DNA of 64,000 nucleotides from Spyradocola merdavium (GCA_018711265.1 DVIM01000067.1:1-64000); one strand, 5' to 3'. Positions 51,026 to 59,441 are shown, counted from the stretch's first letter. A program made the numbers and translations. The notes: a model not told the origin generated them from the letters alone.

Positions 51026-52177
51026 GTGGCAGATCCCCAGAGAGCGAGAGGCTGGAACATCGTCTGGCGCATCCTGCGCCCCTTTCTGATCTTTGCCTGC
51101 GCCTGCCTGTTGGTCGTGGGCATACTCGTCACGGCGTGGGATTTCCTGTACGAAAACTACATCATGCCCCCGGACCCCAACGACTCGACGCCGGTGGAGT
51201 TCGTCGTCGAGCGCGGGGCCTCGGTCTCGACCATCGCCCGGGAGCTCAAAGAGGCGGACCTTGTGCGCAACAAGGGCGTCTTCCAATACCTGAGCGAGTT
51301 CATCGGCACGGGGCACCAGCTCAAGGCCGGGACCTACACCCTCTCGCGGGACATGACCATCCCGGAGATCATCGACGTGCTCTCGGCCGGGGACGGCGGG
51401 ACGGACGTGATGAACTTCACCATCGTCGAGGGCCTGACGGTCGAGGAGATCGGGCAGTCCCTGGTGGACCAGGGCGTGTTCGAATCCGCGGACCGGTTCC
51501 TGGAGATCTGCCGCACGGGCGAGGGCATCGCGGAGGACTATTCCTTCATCCAGGACGTGGTCGACGCCAACGACGAGGGCCGCGCCTATGTCCTGGAGGG
51601 GTACCTCTATCCCGATACGTATGAGATCTACGTCGGCTCCTCGGAGGAGACGGTCATCGGCCGCATGCTGGACCGCATGAACGTCATCTACGGCGTGGCC
51701 TACCGCACGCGCGCCGAGGAGCTCGGCATGGACATGGACGAGGTCATCACCCTGGCCTCCATGATCGAGCGGGAGGGCAAGGCCGACTCCTTTGACAAGG
51801 TCTCCGCCGTCTTCCACAACCGCTTGGACGCCGGCATGGCCCTGGGCTCGGACGTGACCGTGCAGTACGCGCTGGGCGTGCGCCGCCTGGTGCTGACGCA
51901 GGAGGAGCTCGCCGTCGACAGCGCCTACAACACCTACCAGCACACGGGCCTTCCCGTCGGGGCCATCTGCAACCCCGGCAACGCGGCCATCGAGGCGGCG
52001 CTCTATCCCGACAGCGACTATGTGGAGGAGGGATACCTCTACTTCGTCCTGACCGACCCGGAGACGGGCGAGTTGGCCTTCACCAAGACCCTGGAGGAGC
52101 ACGACGCCATCGTCGAGGAGTATCGCCCCCTGTGGGAAGCCTACGACCAGGCGAGCGAACAGGGAACGAACGAGTGA
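51026..52177 (+). CDS. mltG: Endolytic transglycosylase MltG
   Basis: MltG (YceG) cuts new peptidoglycan strands at the membrane. The 383-residue protein has one N-terminal membrane helix (about residues 14-38), a LysM-like part (VSTIARELKEADLV), and the catalytic Glu248 in ASMIEREG. The motif GLPVGAICNPGNAAIEAAL is near the end. The start is GTG 51026 after AGGAGGAGAG. Confidence 0.95.
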   Translation: MADPQRARGWNIVWRILRPFLIFACACLLVVGILVTAWDFLYENYIMPPDPNDSTPVEFVVERGASVSTIARELKEADLVRNKGVFQYLSEFIGTGHQLKAGTYTLSRDMTIPEIIDVLSAGDGGTDVMNFTIVEGLTVEEIGQSLVDQGVFESADRFLEICRTGEGIAEDYSFIQDVVDANDEGRAYVLEGYLYPDTYEIYVGSSEETVIGRMLDRMNVIYGVAYRTRAEELGMDMDEVITLASMIEREGKADSFDKVSAVFHNRLDAGMALGSDVTVQYALGVRRLVLTQEELAVDSAYNTYQHTGLPVGAICNPGNAAIEAALYPDSDYVEEGYLYFVLTDPETGELAFTKTLEEHDAIVEEYRPLWEAYDQASEQGTNE

Positions 52178-52186
52178 ACTGGAAAA

Positions 52187-52210
52187 GGGCGCGCGAACGC
52201 GCCCTTTTTT
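52187..52210 (+). terminator. Terminator after mltG
   Basis: GGGCGCG-CGAA-CGCGCCC (52187-52204) followed by TTTTTT. Confidence 0.92.
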
Positions 52211-52240
52211 GCGCAATTCAAAAAAGGGGAGAATCGACGC

Positions 52241-53452
52241 ATGAAGAAACCCGAGCTGCTCGCCCCCGCGGGCGCGCAGAGCCAGTTGATCGCCGCAGTG
52301 CGCTTCGGCGCGGACGCCGTGTACGTCGGCGGGCAGCGCTTCGGCCTGCGCGCCTACGCCGGAAACTTCGACGACGAGGCCCTGTGCCGCGCCACGGACT
52401 ACGTCCACGCGCACGGCCGCAGAATCCACGTCACCCTCAACGCCTTCCTCTATAACGACGACCTGGACGGTCTGGCGGACGCCGCGCGCGCCCTGGAGCG
52501 CATGGGCGCGGACGCGGCCATCGTCGCGGACCCCGCGGCCGTGGAGATCTGCCGCGAGGTCGCCCCGCGCCTGCCCCTGCACCTGTCCACGCAGGCCAAC
52601 ACCCTCAACTGGCGCACGGCCGCCTTCTGGCACCGCAACGGCATCCGGCGCGTGATCCTCGCCCGGGAGCTCAACCTGGAGGACGTGCGCGGCATCCGCC
52701 GGAACACGCCCGAGGACCTGGAGATCGAGGCCTTCGTCCACGGCGCGGTCTGCGCGTCCTACTCCGGGCGGTGCGTGCTGTCCAACTACCTCACGGGCCG
52801 CGACGCCAACCAGGGCCAGTGCGCCCAGACCTGCCGCTGGAAGTACGCGCTGGTCGAGGAGAAGCGCCCCGGCGAGTACCTGCCCGTGTTCGAGGACGCG
52901 CGCGGCACCTACTTCTACTCGGCAAACGATCTGTGCATGATCGCGCACCTGCGCGAGCTCTGGCAGGCGGGCGTCTGCTCCTTCAAGATCGAGGGCCGCA
53001 TGAAGACCGACTACTACGTCGCGACGGTCGTGGGCGCGTACCGCCGCGCCATCGACGAGATGCTCGAGCATCCGGACGCGCCCTTTGACGAAGAGCTCCT
53101 GCACGAGGTGGGCAACGCCAGCCACCGCAAGTTTGGCACGGGCTTTTACTTCACCCGCCGGCCCGCAGACCCGCCCGGGGCTGTGGAGTACGAGCGGAAC
53201 GCGGACTACATTGCAAAGGTGCTGGAAGTCCGCCCGGACGGGCTCGCCCTCGTGGAACAGAAAAACAAATTTCTCGCGGGCGAAACCCTGCAGTGGATGT
53301 CCCCGCAGGGCAGCGTGGAGTTCCAGTGCCGCGACATGCGGGACGAGGAGGGCAACGCCCTGCAGAGCGCGCCGCACCCCAAGCAGCGCGTTTGGCTGCC
53401 GCTGCCCGCGGGCGCGCAGGCCGGCGACTTCCTCCGCCGGAGGATTCGCTGA
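52241..53452 (+). CDS. U32 family peptidase / tRNA-modification-type protein
   Basis: A 403-residue member of the U32 family, whose best known members (TrhP/YegQ-like) hydroxylate tRNA uridine-34. The signature is FVHGAVCASYSGRCVLSNYL near residue 168, followed by cysteines in GQCAQTCRW that can hold a metal cluster. It follows mltG, as in many Firmicutes. AAAAGGGGAG precedes the ATG. Whether it is a protease or a tRNA enzyme cannot be told from sequence. Confidence 0.9.
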   Translation: MKKPELLAPAGAQSQLIAAVRFGADAVYVGGQRFGLRAYAGNFDDEALCRATDYVHAHGRRIHVTLNAFLYNDDLDGLADAARALERMGADAAIVADPAAVEICREVAPRLPLHLSTQANTLNWRTAAFWHRNGIRRVILARELNLEDVRGIRRNTPEDLEIEAFVHGAVCASYSGRCVLSNYLTGRDANQGQCAQTCRWKYALVEEKRPGEYLPVFEDARGTYFYSANDLCMIAHLRELWQAGVCSFKIEGRMKTDYYVATVVGAYRRAIDEMLEHPDAPFDEELLHEVGNASHRKFGTGFYFTRRPADPPGAVEYERNADYIAKVLEVRPDGLALVEQKNKFLAGETLQWMSPQGSVEFQCRDMRDEEGNALQSAPHPKQRVWLPLPAGAQAGDFLRRRIR

Positions 53453-53503
53453 ACGCCCCTGCGCCACGTTGGAAAATATTTTTCTATATTTTCTTATCCT
53501 ATG

Positions 53504-53535
53504 TTAATGCGCCTCCCAAAACGGTGATATATAAT
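53504..53535 (+). promoter_or_regulatory. Possible promoter of the Crp-like gene
   Basis: TGATATATAAT with TATAAT at 53530-53535 gives an extended -10; the -35 is poor (TTAATG, 53504-53509). The surrounding 60 bases are A+T rich, unlike the rest of the chromosome. Confidence 0.5.
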
Positions 53536-53571
53536 AAAAGCCTAACGGTCGTGTAACAGGGGGTGTGGCCA

Positions 53572-54189
53572 TTGGTTGGCCGGGACTTCTACAGAGAGGC
53601 GCTGGAGATCGAGGAAGAAGAACTGCTGGACAAGATCCTCGCCATCACACATGAGCGGCACCTGAAGAAAAAGGAGGCCCTCATCCAGGCGGGGGAGACG
53701 CAAAATCAAATCGTCTTTTTGGTGTCGGGCATCCTGCGGGGGTTTTTTTTGGACGCGGAGGGAAGAGAGGTCACCGACTGCTTCGGCCTGGAGCCGGGCA
53801 CGGCCGCCATGGGCGGGTTTGCATTCGGGAAGCCTTCGGCCATCACCATTGAGGCCCTGACGGAGGCGGAGGTCGTCTGGCTCCCGATGGCGGAGGTGCA
53901 GGAGCTGTTTGCGCGGTATCCGCAGCTGATGGCGGTCTACAACCGCTATCTGCTCAAGGCGCTCAACGTCCACTGGGAGCTGAAGACCATGATCGGCCAG
54001 GAGTCGGCCATGGTTCGGTATCACTGGTTCATGAAGACGTATCCCGGGCTGGTCGACCACGTGCGCGACAAGTACGTGGCTTCGTTCCTGGGCATGACGC
54101 CCGTGACGCTCAGCCGGCTGCGCCGCAAGCTGCGCGAGGGCGGGGACGAGGGCGAGCAGGGGGACGGCGCCCCTTCGGAAACCCCTTGA
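53572..54189 (+). CDS. Crp/Fnr family regulator
   Basis: The protein of about 205 residues has an N-terminal cyclic-nucleotide-like barrel (LIQAGETQNQIVFLVSGILRG) and a C-terminal HTH (ASFLGMTPVTLSRLRRKLR). The arginine-containing cAMP pocket motif and Fnr cysteines are not visible, so the signal is unknown. The start is uncertain: TTG 53572 has AGGGGGTG at the right distance, while GTG 53563 lies within that site. Confidence 0.85.
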   Translation: MVGRDFYREALEIEEEELLDKILAITHERHLKKKEALIQAGETQNQIVFLVSGILRGFFLDAEGREVTDCFGLEPGTAAMGGFAFGKPSAITIEALTEAEVVWLPMAEVQELFARYPQLMAVYNRYLLKALNVHWELKTMIGQESAMVRYHWFMKTYPGLVDHVRDKYVASFLGMTPVTLSRLRRKLREGGDEGEQGDGAPSETP

Positions 54190-54229
54190 CCCGTCGGGAA
54201 CCGTCGCGCAAAAGGGACAAAATCTCCCT

Positions 54230-54258
54230 TTGACAGGACCGCAGCGATATGCTATAGT
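54230..54258 (+). promoter_or_regulatory. SigA promoter of the CNNM/CorC leader
   Basis: TTGACA (54230-54235), 17 bases, TATAGT (54253-54258). It lies about 190 bases before the membrane-protein gene and 36 before the leader peptide. Confidence 0.85.
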
Positions 54259-54293
54259 AGCCTTGTAATCGGAACGAGGAGGAGATTGTCCGC

Positions 54294-54350
54294 ATGGACG
54301 GCGACGACGGGAACGACGACACCGCGCATATGTGCAGAAAAAGGGAATGA
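54294..54350 (+). CDS. Aspartate-rich leader peptide
   Basis: An 18-residue open frame MDGDDGNDDTAHMCRKRE with a strong ribosome site (CGAGGAGGAG, 8-9 bases upstream). Five of the first nine residues are aspartate. The stop codon's last base is the first base of a terminator stem. Acidic nascent chains destabilise ribosomes at low Mg2+ in Escherichia coli (the MgtL leader), and the gene downstream belongs to a family linked to Mg2+ and other divalent metals. Translation is inferred from the ribosome site only. Confidence 0.6.
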   Translation: MDGDDGNDDTAHMCRKRE

Positions 54351-54391
54351 GGCGTATCTGTGCCGCAAAGGCGGCATGGATATGCCTTTTT
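54350..54391 (+). terminator. Attenuator between leader peptide and the CNNM/CorC gene
   Basis: Arms AGGCGTATCTGTGCCGC (54350-54366) and GCGGCATGGATATGCCT (54371-54387) pair at all 17 positions (three G-T pairs), with loop AAAG and then TTTT. It would stop transcription before the membrane-protein gene unless it is prevented from forming. Confidence 0.85.
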
Positions 54392-54446
54392 GCGTTCCTC
54401 TCCTCCCCACCCATTCGCACGACGAAAGGAGAAAACGGATTTTTTT

Positions 54447-55706
54447 ATGGATACCGGCACAATATGGACCCTGCTGCTCATGGCGGCGCTGCTGGCGCTG
54501 TCGGCGGGCTTTTCTGCGACGGAGGCGGCGTATTCCGGCCTGAGCCGCGCAGAGCTCAAGACCATGGAGGAGGGCGGAAACCGGCGCGCGGGCCTGGCGC
54601 TGCGCCTGGCGGACCGGCAGGAGCAGATCCTGGCCGCGGCGCTGGTGGGCAACGTGTTCACCAGCGTGGGCGCGGCCTCGCTCGGCGCGATGCTCGCCGT
54701 CCGGCACCTCGGGGACATCGGCGCGCTGGTGTCGGCGCTTGTGGTCGGCACCGCGGTGATCCTGCTGTGCGCGGCAACGCCCAAGATCCGCGCGGCGGCG
54801 GACCCGGACCGGTTTGCCGTATCGCTCGCGCCCTTTGCCCGCGCGCTGACGATCCTCTTTGCGCCCGCCGCCTTCCTGCTCTCGCGCCTGCGCGGCGCGC
54901 GCGCGCCGAAAAGCCGGGAGGACGACCCCCACAAGGCCGCGCAGGATGAGCTGCTGCTGCTCGTGGACGAGGCGGAGCAGGACGGCGGCCTGGCCAAGGA
55001 GGACGGCGAGCTCCTGCGCAGCGCCATCGAGTTTACGGACCTGTGCGCGGACGACATCCTCACCCACCGCACGGACCTGGAGGCCGTTCCCGACACCGCC
55101 ACGAAGGAGGAGGTCGCGCGCGTGTTCTCCGAGAGCCGGTATTCGCGCATCCTGGTCTACTCCGGGGACATCGACAGCATCGTGGGCGTCATCCACCAGA
55201 AGGACTTCTACGTGGGGACCGGGGTCACGGACAAGGCCCTTGCCCAGATCATGACAAAGCCCCTGTTTGTCGCCAATTCCGCCAAGATCAGCGACCTGCT
55301 CAAGCTCCTGCAGCGGCAGAAGGCGCACATCGCCGTCGTCACGGACGAATACGGCGGCACGCTCGGCATCGTCACGATGGAGGACATCCTCGAGGAGCTC
55401 GTGGGCGACATCTGGGACGAGCACGACGAGGTGGTCGAATCCATCCACAAGGTCGGGGAGGACGCCTACCAGGTCCTGGGCACGGCGGACCTGGAGGACC
55501 TGTTCGAGTTCCTCTGCATCCGCGACGAGGAGACCGAGAGCTCGACTGTCAGCGGCTGGGTCATGGAGCGGCTGGGCCGCGTTCCCCGCAGCGGGGAGAG
55601 CTTCCGCTACGAGGGCTGGCTGCTCACCGCGGCAAAGGCCGACCCGCGCCGCGTCTGCGAGGTCGAGGTCCGCAGGCTGCCCGCCGAGCAGACGCTCGCC
55701 GTCTGA
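54447..55706 (+). CDS. CNNM/HlyC-CorC family membrane protein with CBS domains
   Basis: The 419-residue protein has the DUF21 (CNNM) membrane domain (about residues 1-145, four helices), two CBS domains (about 190-310, including DILTHRTDLEAVP and EYGGTLGIVTMEDILEELVGD), and a C-terminal CorC_HlyC domain. The family is linked to Mg2+ and Co2+ efflux or homeostasis. The ATG at 54447 begins the hydrophobic domain; AAAGGAG lies upstream with long spacing across a T run. Confidence 0.9.
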   Translation: MDTGTIWTLLLMAALLALSAGFSATEAAYSGLSRAELKTMEEGGNRRAGLALRLADRQEQILAAALVGNVFTSVGAASLGAMLAVRHLGDIGALVSALVVGTAVILLCAATPKIRAAADPDRFAVSLAPFARALTILFAPAAFLLSRLRGARAPKSREDDPHKAAQDELLLLVDEAEQDGGLAKEDGELLRSAIEFTDLCADDILTHRTDLEAVPDTATKEEVARVFSESRYSRILVYSGDIDSIVGVIHQKDFYVGTGVTDKALAQIMTKPLFVANSAKISDLLKLLQRQKAHIAVVTDEYGGTLGIVTMEDILEELVGDIWDEHDEVVESIHKVGEDAYQVLGTADLEDLFEFLCIRDEETESSTVSGWVMERLGRVPRSGESFRYEGWLLTAAKADPRRVCEVEVRRLPAEQTLAV

Positions 55707-55710
55707 CGAC

Positions 55711-55744
55711 GCAAAAAACGACCCCTTTTGGGGTCGTTTTTTGC
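55711..55744. terminator. Bidirectional terminator
   Basis: A perfect 15-bp stem (55711-55725 with 55730-55744) with loop TTTT, A6 on the left and T6 on the right, between two convergent genes. Confidence 0.95.
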
Positions 55745-55755
55745 GCTGCGCGGGC

Positions 55756-56178
55756 TCAATAGAGGGGAAGGTTTCCCGTCAGCTCGTCCGCGCGGTCCCG
55801 GGGCAGGGGCTCCAGCGCCAGGCAGGTGTAGGTCGCCTCGCCGTGGAACTCCGTCATGCCCGCGTCGCAGATCAGCGAGGAGAGCACGCCCGCCTCCTGC
55901 GCGCGGCGGTGGAGGGCGAGGAGCTCTTCCTCGGAGTCGACGTAGACGCAGATCTTGGCCTCGCCCTTTGCAAACCACTCGCTCAGCGGCGTGGCGGGCA
56001 TGTCCCCGGGCTCGAGAAACGCGCCCGTCTCCCCGGCGCGGACCTGGCCGAGCCGGCCCTCCCGCGCCAGGGCGCGCAGCACGGCGTCCACGCAGGCGTG
56101 CCCGGCCTGCGCCGCGATCTTTCCCTTGCGCATTTTCAGATCCCTGCGCATGACGATCATTTGCTTGGATGCGTACAC
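55756..56178 (-). CDS. PTH2-type peptidyl-tRNA hydrolase
   Basis: The PTH2 family cleaves peptidyl-tRNA and is standard in archaea and eukaryotes, sporadic in bacteria. The 140-residue protein shows MIVMRRDLKMRKGKIAAQAGHA at the front and ICDAGMTEFHGEATYTCLAL near the end, the family catalytic K, H and D regions. The start is GTG 56178 with AGGAGGAG 7 bases upstream. It would supplement the usual bacterial Pth1. Confidence 0.88.
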   Translation of the reverse strand: MYASKQMIVMRRDLKMRKGKIAAQAGHACVDAVLRALAREGRLGQVRAGETGAFLEPGDMPATPLSEWFAKGEAKICVYVDSEEELLALHRRAQEAGVLSSLICDAGMTEFHGEATYTCLALEPLPRDRADELTGNLPLY

Positions 56179-56277
56179 GGATGAACTCCTCCTGTGTGAT
56201 TGGAATGGCTGCATGCGGCGGGCCGGAAGCGCCGCCCGCCTGCCAAGAAGTATACCAGAGACGCGGCCTTTGTGCAA

Positions 56278-56310
56278 AGAAAACGGCGCGGAGACCGTCT
56301 CTCCGCGCCG
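56278..56310 (-). terminator. Terminator of the lipoprotein gene
   Basis: An 11-bp stem (56284-56294 with 56300-56310); on the minus strand it is followed by TTTTC. Confidence 0.85.
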
Positions 56311-56328
56311 CCCGCCTAGGCCTTGCGA

Positions 56329-57573
56329 TTACTTTTCCAGGGTGCTGGAAGCAAAGCCGTATTCCACGCTGCCGAGGTCAAATTCCGCATACACGGCGTA
56401 GACGTAACCGGGCTCCGCGGTGAGGGTCATCGCGTCGTCCTGCGCAGAGACGGCGACCTCCTCGCCCTCGCCCGCCGCGGCCAGGTCCTCCGTGCCCAGC
56501 AGGGAATCCGGCCAGCGCACAACCTTCACAGAGGTCGGCGCCGAGGGGTAGAACTGCAGCGTAACTTCCGTGGCCTCGTCGAGGTTCAGCTCAAGCATGT
56601 CGTTCCACTGGAGCACATGCGCGCCGCAGGCGATGATAGAGGTGGCCTCCCCGTCCGCAGAGGGGACTGTGCCCTCCCAAGTGTAGGAGCCCATCGTCGC
56701 GCTGGCCGTGACGATCGCCTCCGGCACGCGGTACTGAAGCTGCAGGGAGGCGGGCTCCGACGTGTCGGGCTCCGCAAAATAGGCGTCCACGATCTCTTGA
56801 TAGGGGTCCGCGTCCTCGGGCGAGCCCTCGGCGACGACCTGGATCTTCGTCACGCCGGGATACTGGCCGGGGTAGGAGTTCAGCATGATGCCGTTGCCCG
56901 TGATCTCCACGACGTTGCCGCGCTCAAGGTCTGCCGCGGTGATCTTCTCGCCGTCGAGGTCGTAAATCTCCTCCGGCAGGGTCACGGTGAAGGGAAGCTC
57001 GGAGTTCGCATCCACAAAGAGGATGCCGTCCTCGCCGTAGGGGATGGCGATGGCGCGGTTGACCGTGCCGGACTGCTCGGTCTGCGCAGCCTGCTCAGCC
57101 TGGGCGCTGACCATGGGGCCAAAGGAGTCGAGCAGCTCCTGGTACTGCGCCGTGTCCTCCGCAGAGCCCTCCGACACGAGCTGCACCTTCGTCACGCTGT
57201 TGTACTGCGCGGGATAGGAGCGCGTCATCACGCCGTTGCCGTAGACGTCCACGATGTCGCCGGCGGAGAGGTCCGCCAGGGAGAGCGCCTCGCCGTCCAG
57301 GCCGAGGATCTCCTCCGAGAGGGGAGAGGTAAAGGGCATTTCCGTGTCCTGGGTGACCAGCAGCGCCTCTCCGTCCGAGAGGGAGAGAATCATGGCGCGC
57401 AGGGGGGCGTCCTCGTCCTGCGCAGGCGTCTGCGCGCCGGAGAGGGAGAGCGTCTCAGAATCGGCGGCCGCATCCGCCTGGCGGGCCTCCTGGTCCACGG
57501 GAGCGGTGGACGAACAGCCGACCAGCGCAAAGACCAGCAGCGCGCAGAGCAGGAGCAAAACATTTTTTCTCAT
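56329..57573 (-). CDS. Lipoprotein with a duplicated OB-like domain
   Basis: The 414-residue protein has a signal peptide with lipobox LVGC (Cys20). Two copies of an ~85-residue unit follow (about residues 55-150 and 170-260): each has a PFT...L.EEI..LDGE core, a G.IV.I.GNG.M..SYP.QY segment and a V.KIQ/QVV.EGS.ED tail. The unit resembles DUF3221-type OB folds. A different beta-rich domain makes up the last 130 residues. The function is unknown; it is an outer-leaflet protein. Confidence 0.82.
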   Translation of the reverse strand: MRKNVLLLLCALLVFALVGCSSTAPVDQEARQADAAADSETLSLSGAQTPAQDEDAPLRAMILSLSDGEALLVTQDTEMPFTSPLSEEILGLDGEALSLADLSAGDIVDVYGNGVMTRSYPAQYNSVTKVQLVSEGSAEDTAQYQELLDSFGPMVSAQAEQAAQTEQSGTVNRAIAIPYGEDGILFVDANSELPFTVTLPEEIYDLDGEKITAADLERGNVVEITGNGIMLNSYPGQYPGVTKIQVVAEGSPEDADPYQEIVDAYFAEPDTSEPASLQLQYRVPEAIVTASATMGSYTWEGTVPSADGEATSIIACGAHVLQWNDMLELNLDEATEVTLQFYPSAPTSVKVVRWPDSLLGTEDLAAAGEGEEVAVSAQDDAMTLTAEPGYVYAVYAEFDLGSVEYGFASSTLEK

Positions 57574-57644
57574 CTTGGGGTCAACCTCCTTGTGCGAAAT
57601 CCTTCTTGGAGCGAGCGGAGGATCCGCTTGCAACCATGAGACGG

Positions 57645-57673
57645 AAAAAAGCCGCCGCGAGTTCCGCGGCGGC
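57645..57673 (-). terminator. Terminator of the NUDIX-GNAT gene
   Basis: GCCGCCGCG-loop-CGCGGCGGC (57651-57673); on the minus strand it is followed by TTTTTT. Confidence 0.92.
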
Positions 57674-57686
57674 AGAGAAAAAACGG

Positions 57687-58604
57687 TCAGTTTTTTGCGG
57701 GGTTGTCCACCGCGTAGAGGAGGTGGGGCATCTCCACGCCCCGGTAGTGCTTGACGAAGCGGTCGATCACGGCCATGCCGTTGCGCTGGGCCACGCGCTG
57801 GGAGGCGACATTCGTATCGCGGATGACGGAATGGACGCGCGGCGCGCGCAGGACGGAGAAGGCCCAGTCCCGGCAGGCGCGGGCCGCCTCCGTGGCAAAG
57901 CCCTTGTGCCAGTGCGCGCGCAGAAAGAGATAGCCCACCTCCAGGACTGGCGCCTCGCCTCCGACGTCCTGCCAGGTCAGGCCGCATTGGCCGATCATCT
58001 CGCCCGTGTCCCGGCGCACCACGGCCCAGAGGCCGGCGCCCGTCTCCTCGTAGCGGCGGAGCTGGCGGTCCAGCCACGCGCGCACCTCCGCCTCGGAAAA
58101 CGGGCCCTCGTAGGCGGTCATGACCTGCGGGTCCTGCAAAATGGCGCGCAGGACGGGAAGGTCCGCCTCGCCCATCTCGCGCAGGAGCAGCCGCTCGGTC
58201 TGCGGAAGCCCTGCGCCCTTGGGCAGGCCGCGGCGGAGCCGGGCGAGGATGTCCACGTCCGCCGGGCAGAAGGGAAAGCCGTCGATCTGCGCGGGCAGAA
58301 TCCAGCGGATGTCGTTGTGCTCGAGCTTTTTCGGCTCGCCGGATTCGATCGAGGCGCAAAACAGCGTCAGATGCACCTCGATGTCCGGATACGCGTGCGT
58401 GACCTCGAAGAACTTCGGGCCGACGCGGAGCTTGACGCCCAGCTCCTCCCGGCACTCGCGCACAAGGGCCTGCTCCGGCGTCTCGTGGGGCTCCACCTTG
58501 CCGCCCACAAACTCCCACAGCAGGCCGCGCGCCTTGTGCGCCGGGCGCTGGCAGATCAGAAAGCGCTCGCCCCGCTCGATCAGGGCCGCGACGACTTCTA
58601 CCAC
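57687..58604 (-). CDS. NUDIX hydrolase fused to GNAT acetyltransferase
   Basis: The 305-residue protein joins two enzymes. Residues 1-130 are a MutT-like NUDIX hydrolase with the box GGKVEPHETPEQALVRECRE followed by ELGV. From about 140 it is a RimJ/RimL-type GNAT acetyltransferase (LLLREMGEADLPVLRAIL, then WHKGFATEAARACRDWAF with the acetyl-CoA loop, then NVASQRVAQRNGM). The substrates are unknown; a nucleotide-pool cleaner plus an N-acetyltransferase is likely. The start is GTG 58604 with AAGGGA upstream. Confidence 0.87.
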   Translation of the reverse strand: MVEVVAALIERGERFLICQRPAHKARGLLWEFVGGKVEPHETPEQALVRECREELGVKLRVGPKFFEVTHAYPDIEVHLTLFCASIESGEPKKLEHNDIRWILPAQIDGFPFCPADVDILARLRRGLPKGAGLPQTERLLLREMGEADLPVLRAILQDPQVMTAYEGPFSEAEVRAWLDRQLRRYEETGAGLWAVVRRDTGEMIGQCGLTWQDVGGEAPVLEVGYLFLRAHWHKGFATEAARACRDWAFSVLRAPRVHSVIRDTNVASQRVAQRNGMAVIDRFVKHYRGVEMPHLLYAVDNPAKN

Positions 58605-58638
58605 ATGGGTCCCTTCTTTCCACAAAAATGTCTTTCGT

Positions 58639-58667
58639 AGTATACCGTGTTTTGGCGAAGCGCGCAA
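58639..58667 (-). promoter_or_regulatory. Promoter of the NUDIX-GNAT gene
   Basis: On the minus strand TTGCGC (58667-58662), 17 bases, TATACT (58644-58639). Confidence 0.75.
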
Positions 58668-58747
58668 GAAAAAGTGCCGCCAAAGTCTTTCCAAGCGGGG
58701 AGGGCGCATATCTATAGGGAGAATCTGCTGCGCTGGAGGGGAGCCCT

Positions 58748-59437
58748 ATGTTGGAGTTGCTGTGGATCGCATTGTCGGAATGCTATTTCTTTCTGTCCTA
58801 CATGTCGGGAAGGAACGCCTTTCCGCAGAAGCTGACGCCGGAGCAGGAGCGGGACTGCCTGGACAGAATGCTGCGCGGCGACGAGGACGCGCGCTCCACG
58901 CTCATCGAGCACAACCTGCGCCTGGTCGCCCACGTCGCCAAGAAGTACCAGAGCACCGGGATGGAGAGCGACGACCTCATCTCCATCGGGACGGTGGGGC
59001 TGATCAAGGCGGTCAAGACCTTTTCCCCCGTGAGCGGAACGTCCCTGGCCACCTACGCCGCAAGGTGCATCGAAAACGAGATCCTCATGGTCATCCGCGC
59101 GGGGAAGAAGCAGCGCCGGGAGGTCTCCCTGCAGGAGCCGGTGGGCACGGACAAGGAGGGAAACGAGATCTCCCTGCTCGAGATCCTGGGCACGGACCGC
59201 GGGGAGGTGGAGGAGGAGGTCGAGCGCCGGATGAGCGCGGCGCGCCTGCGCCGCCTCATCGAGACGACGCTCACCCCGCGCGAGCGCATCGTGCTGGAGA
59301 TGCGCTACGGCCTCGGCGGAAGCGGCCCGTACGCGCAGCGCGAGGTCGCGACGGTCCTGGGCATCTCGCGCTCGTACGTTTCCCGCATCGAAAAGCACGC
59401 GGTGGAGAAGATGGCCCGCGCGTACATGCAGTCGTGA
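58748..59437 (+). CDS. sigK: Sporulation sigma factor SigK
   Basis: The late mother-cell sigma factor. The 229-residue protein has the hydrophobic pro-sequence at the front (LLWIALSECYFFLSYM) that is cut off on activation, region 2 (LRLVAHVAKKY, then DDLISIGTVGLIKAVKTF) and region 4 (LTPRERIVLEMRYGL, then REVATVLGISRSYVSRIEKHA). The gene is whole, with no skin-type element. A CATATCTAT stretch near 58706 could be a mother-cell sigma -10, but the -35 is not clear. It ends 4 bases before the convergent DUF1848 gene. Confidence 0.95.
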   Translation: MLELLWIALSECYFFLSYMSGRNAFPQKLTPEQERDCLDRMLRGDEDARSTLIEHNLRLVAHVAKKYQSTGMESDDLISIGTVGLIKAVKTFSPVSGTSLATYAARCIENEILMVIRAGKKQRREVSLQEPVGTDKEGNEISLLEILGTDRGEVEEEVERRMSAARLRRLIETTLTPRERIVLEMRYGLGGSGPYAQREVATVLGISRSYVSRIEKHAVEKMARAYMQS

Positions 59438-59441
59438 CCGG

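Noticed and set aside
54266..54391. M-box or yybP-ykoY riboswitch before the CNNM/CorC gene
   Set aside because: The conserved blocks I know for these classes are missing; a NiCo-type riboswitch could not be excluded and is mentioned in the finding.
58679..58720. SigE or SigK promoter upstream of sigK
   Set aside because: A CATA-like -10 exists but no matching -35 at the right distance.
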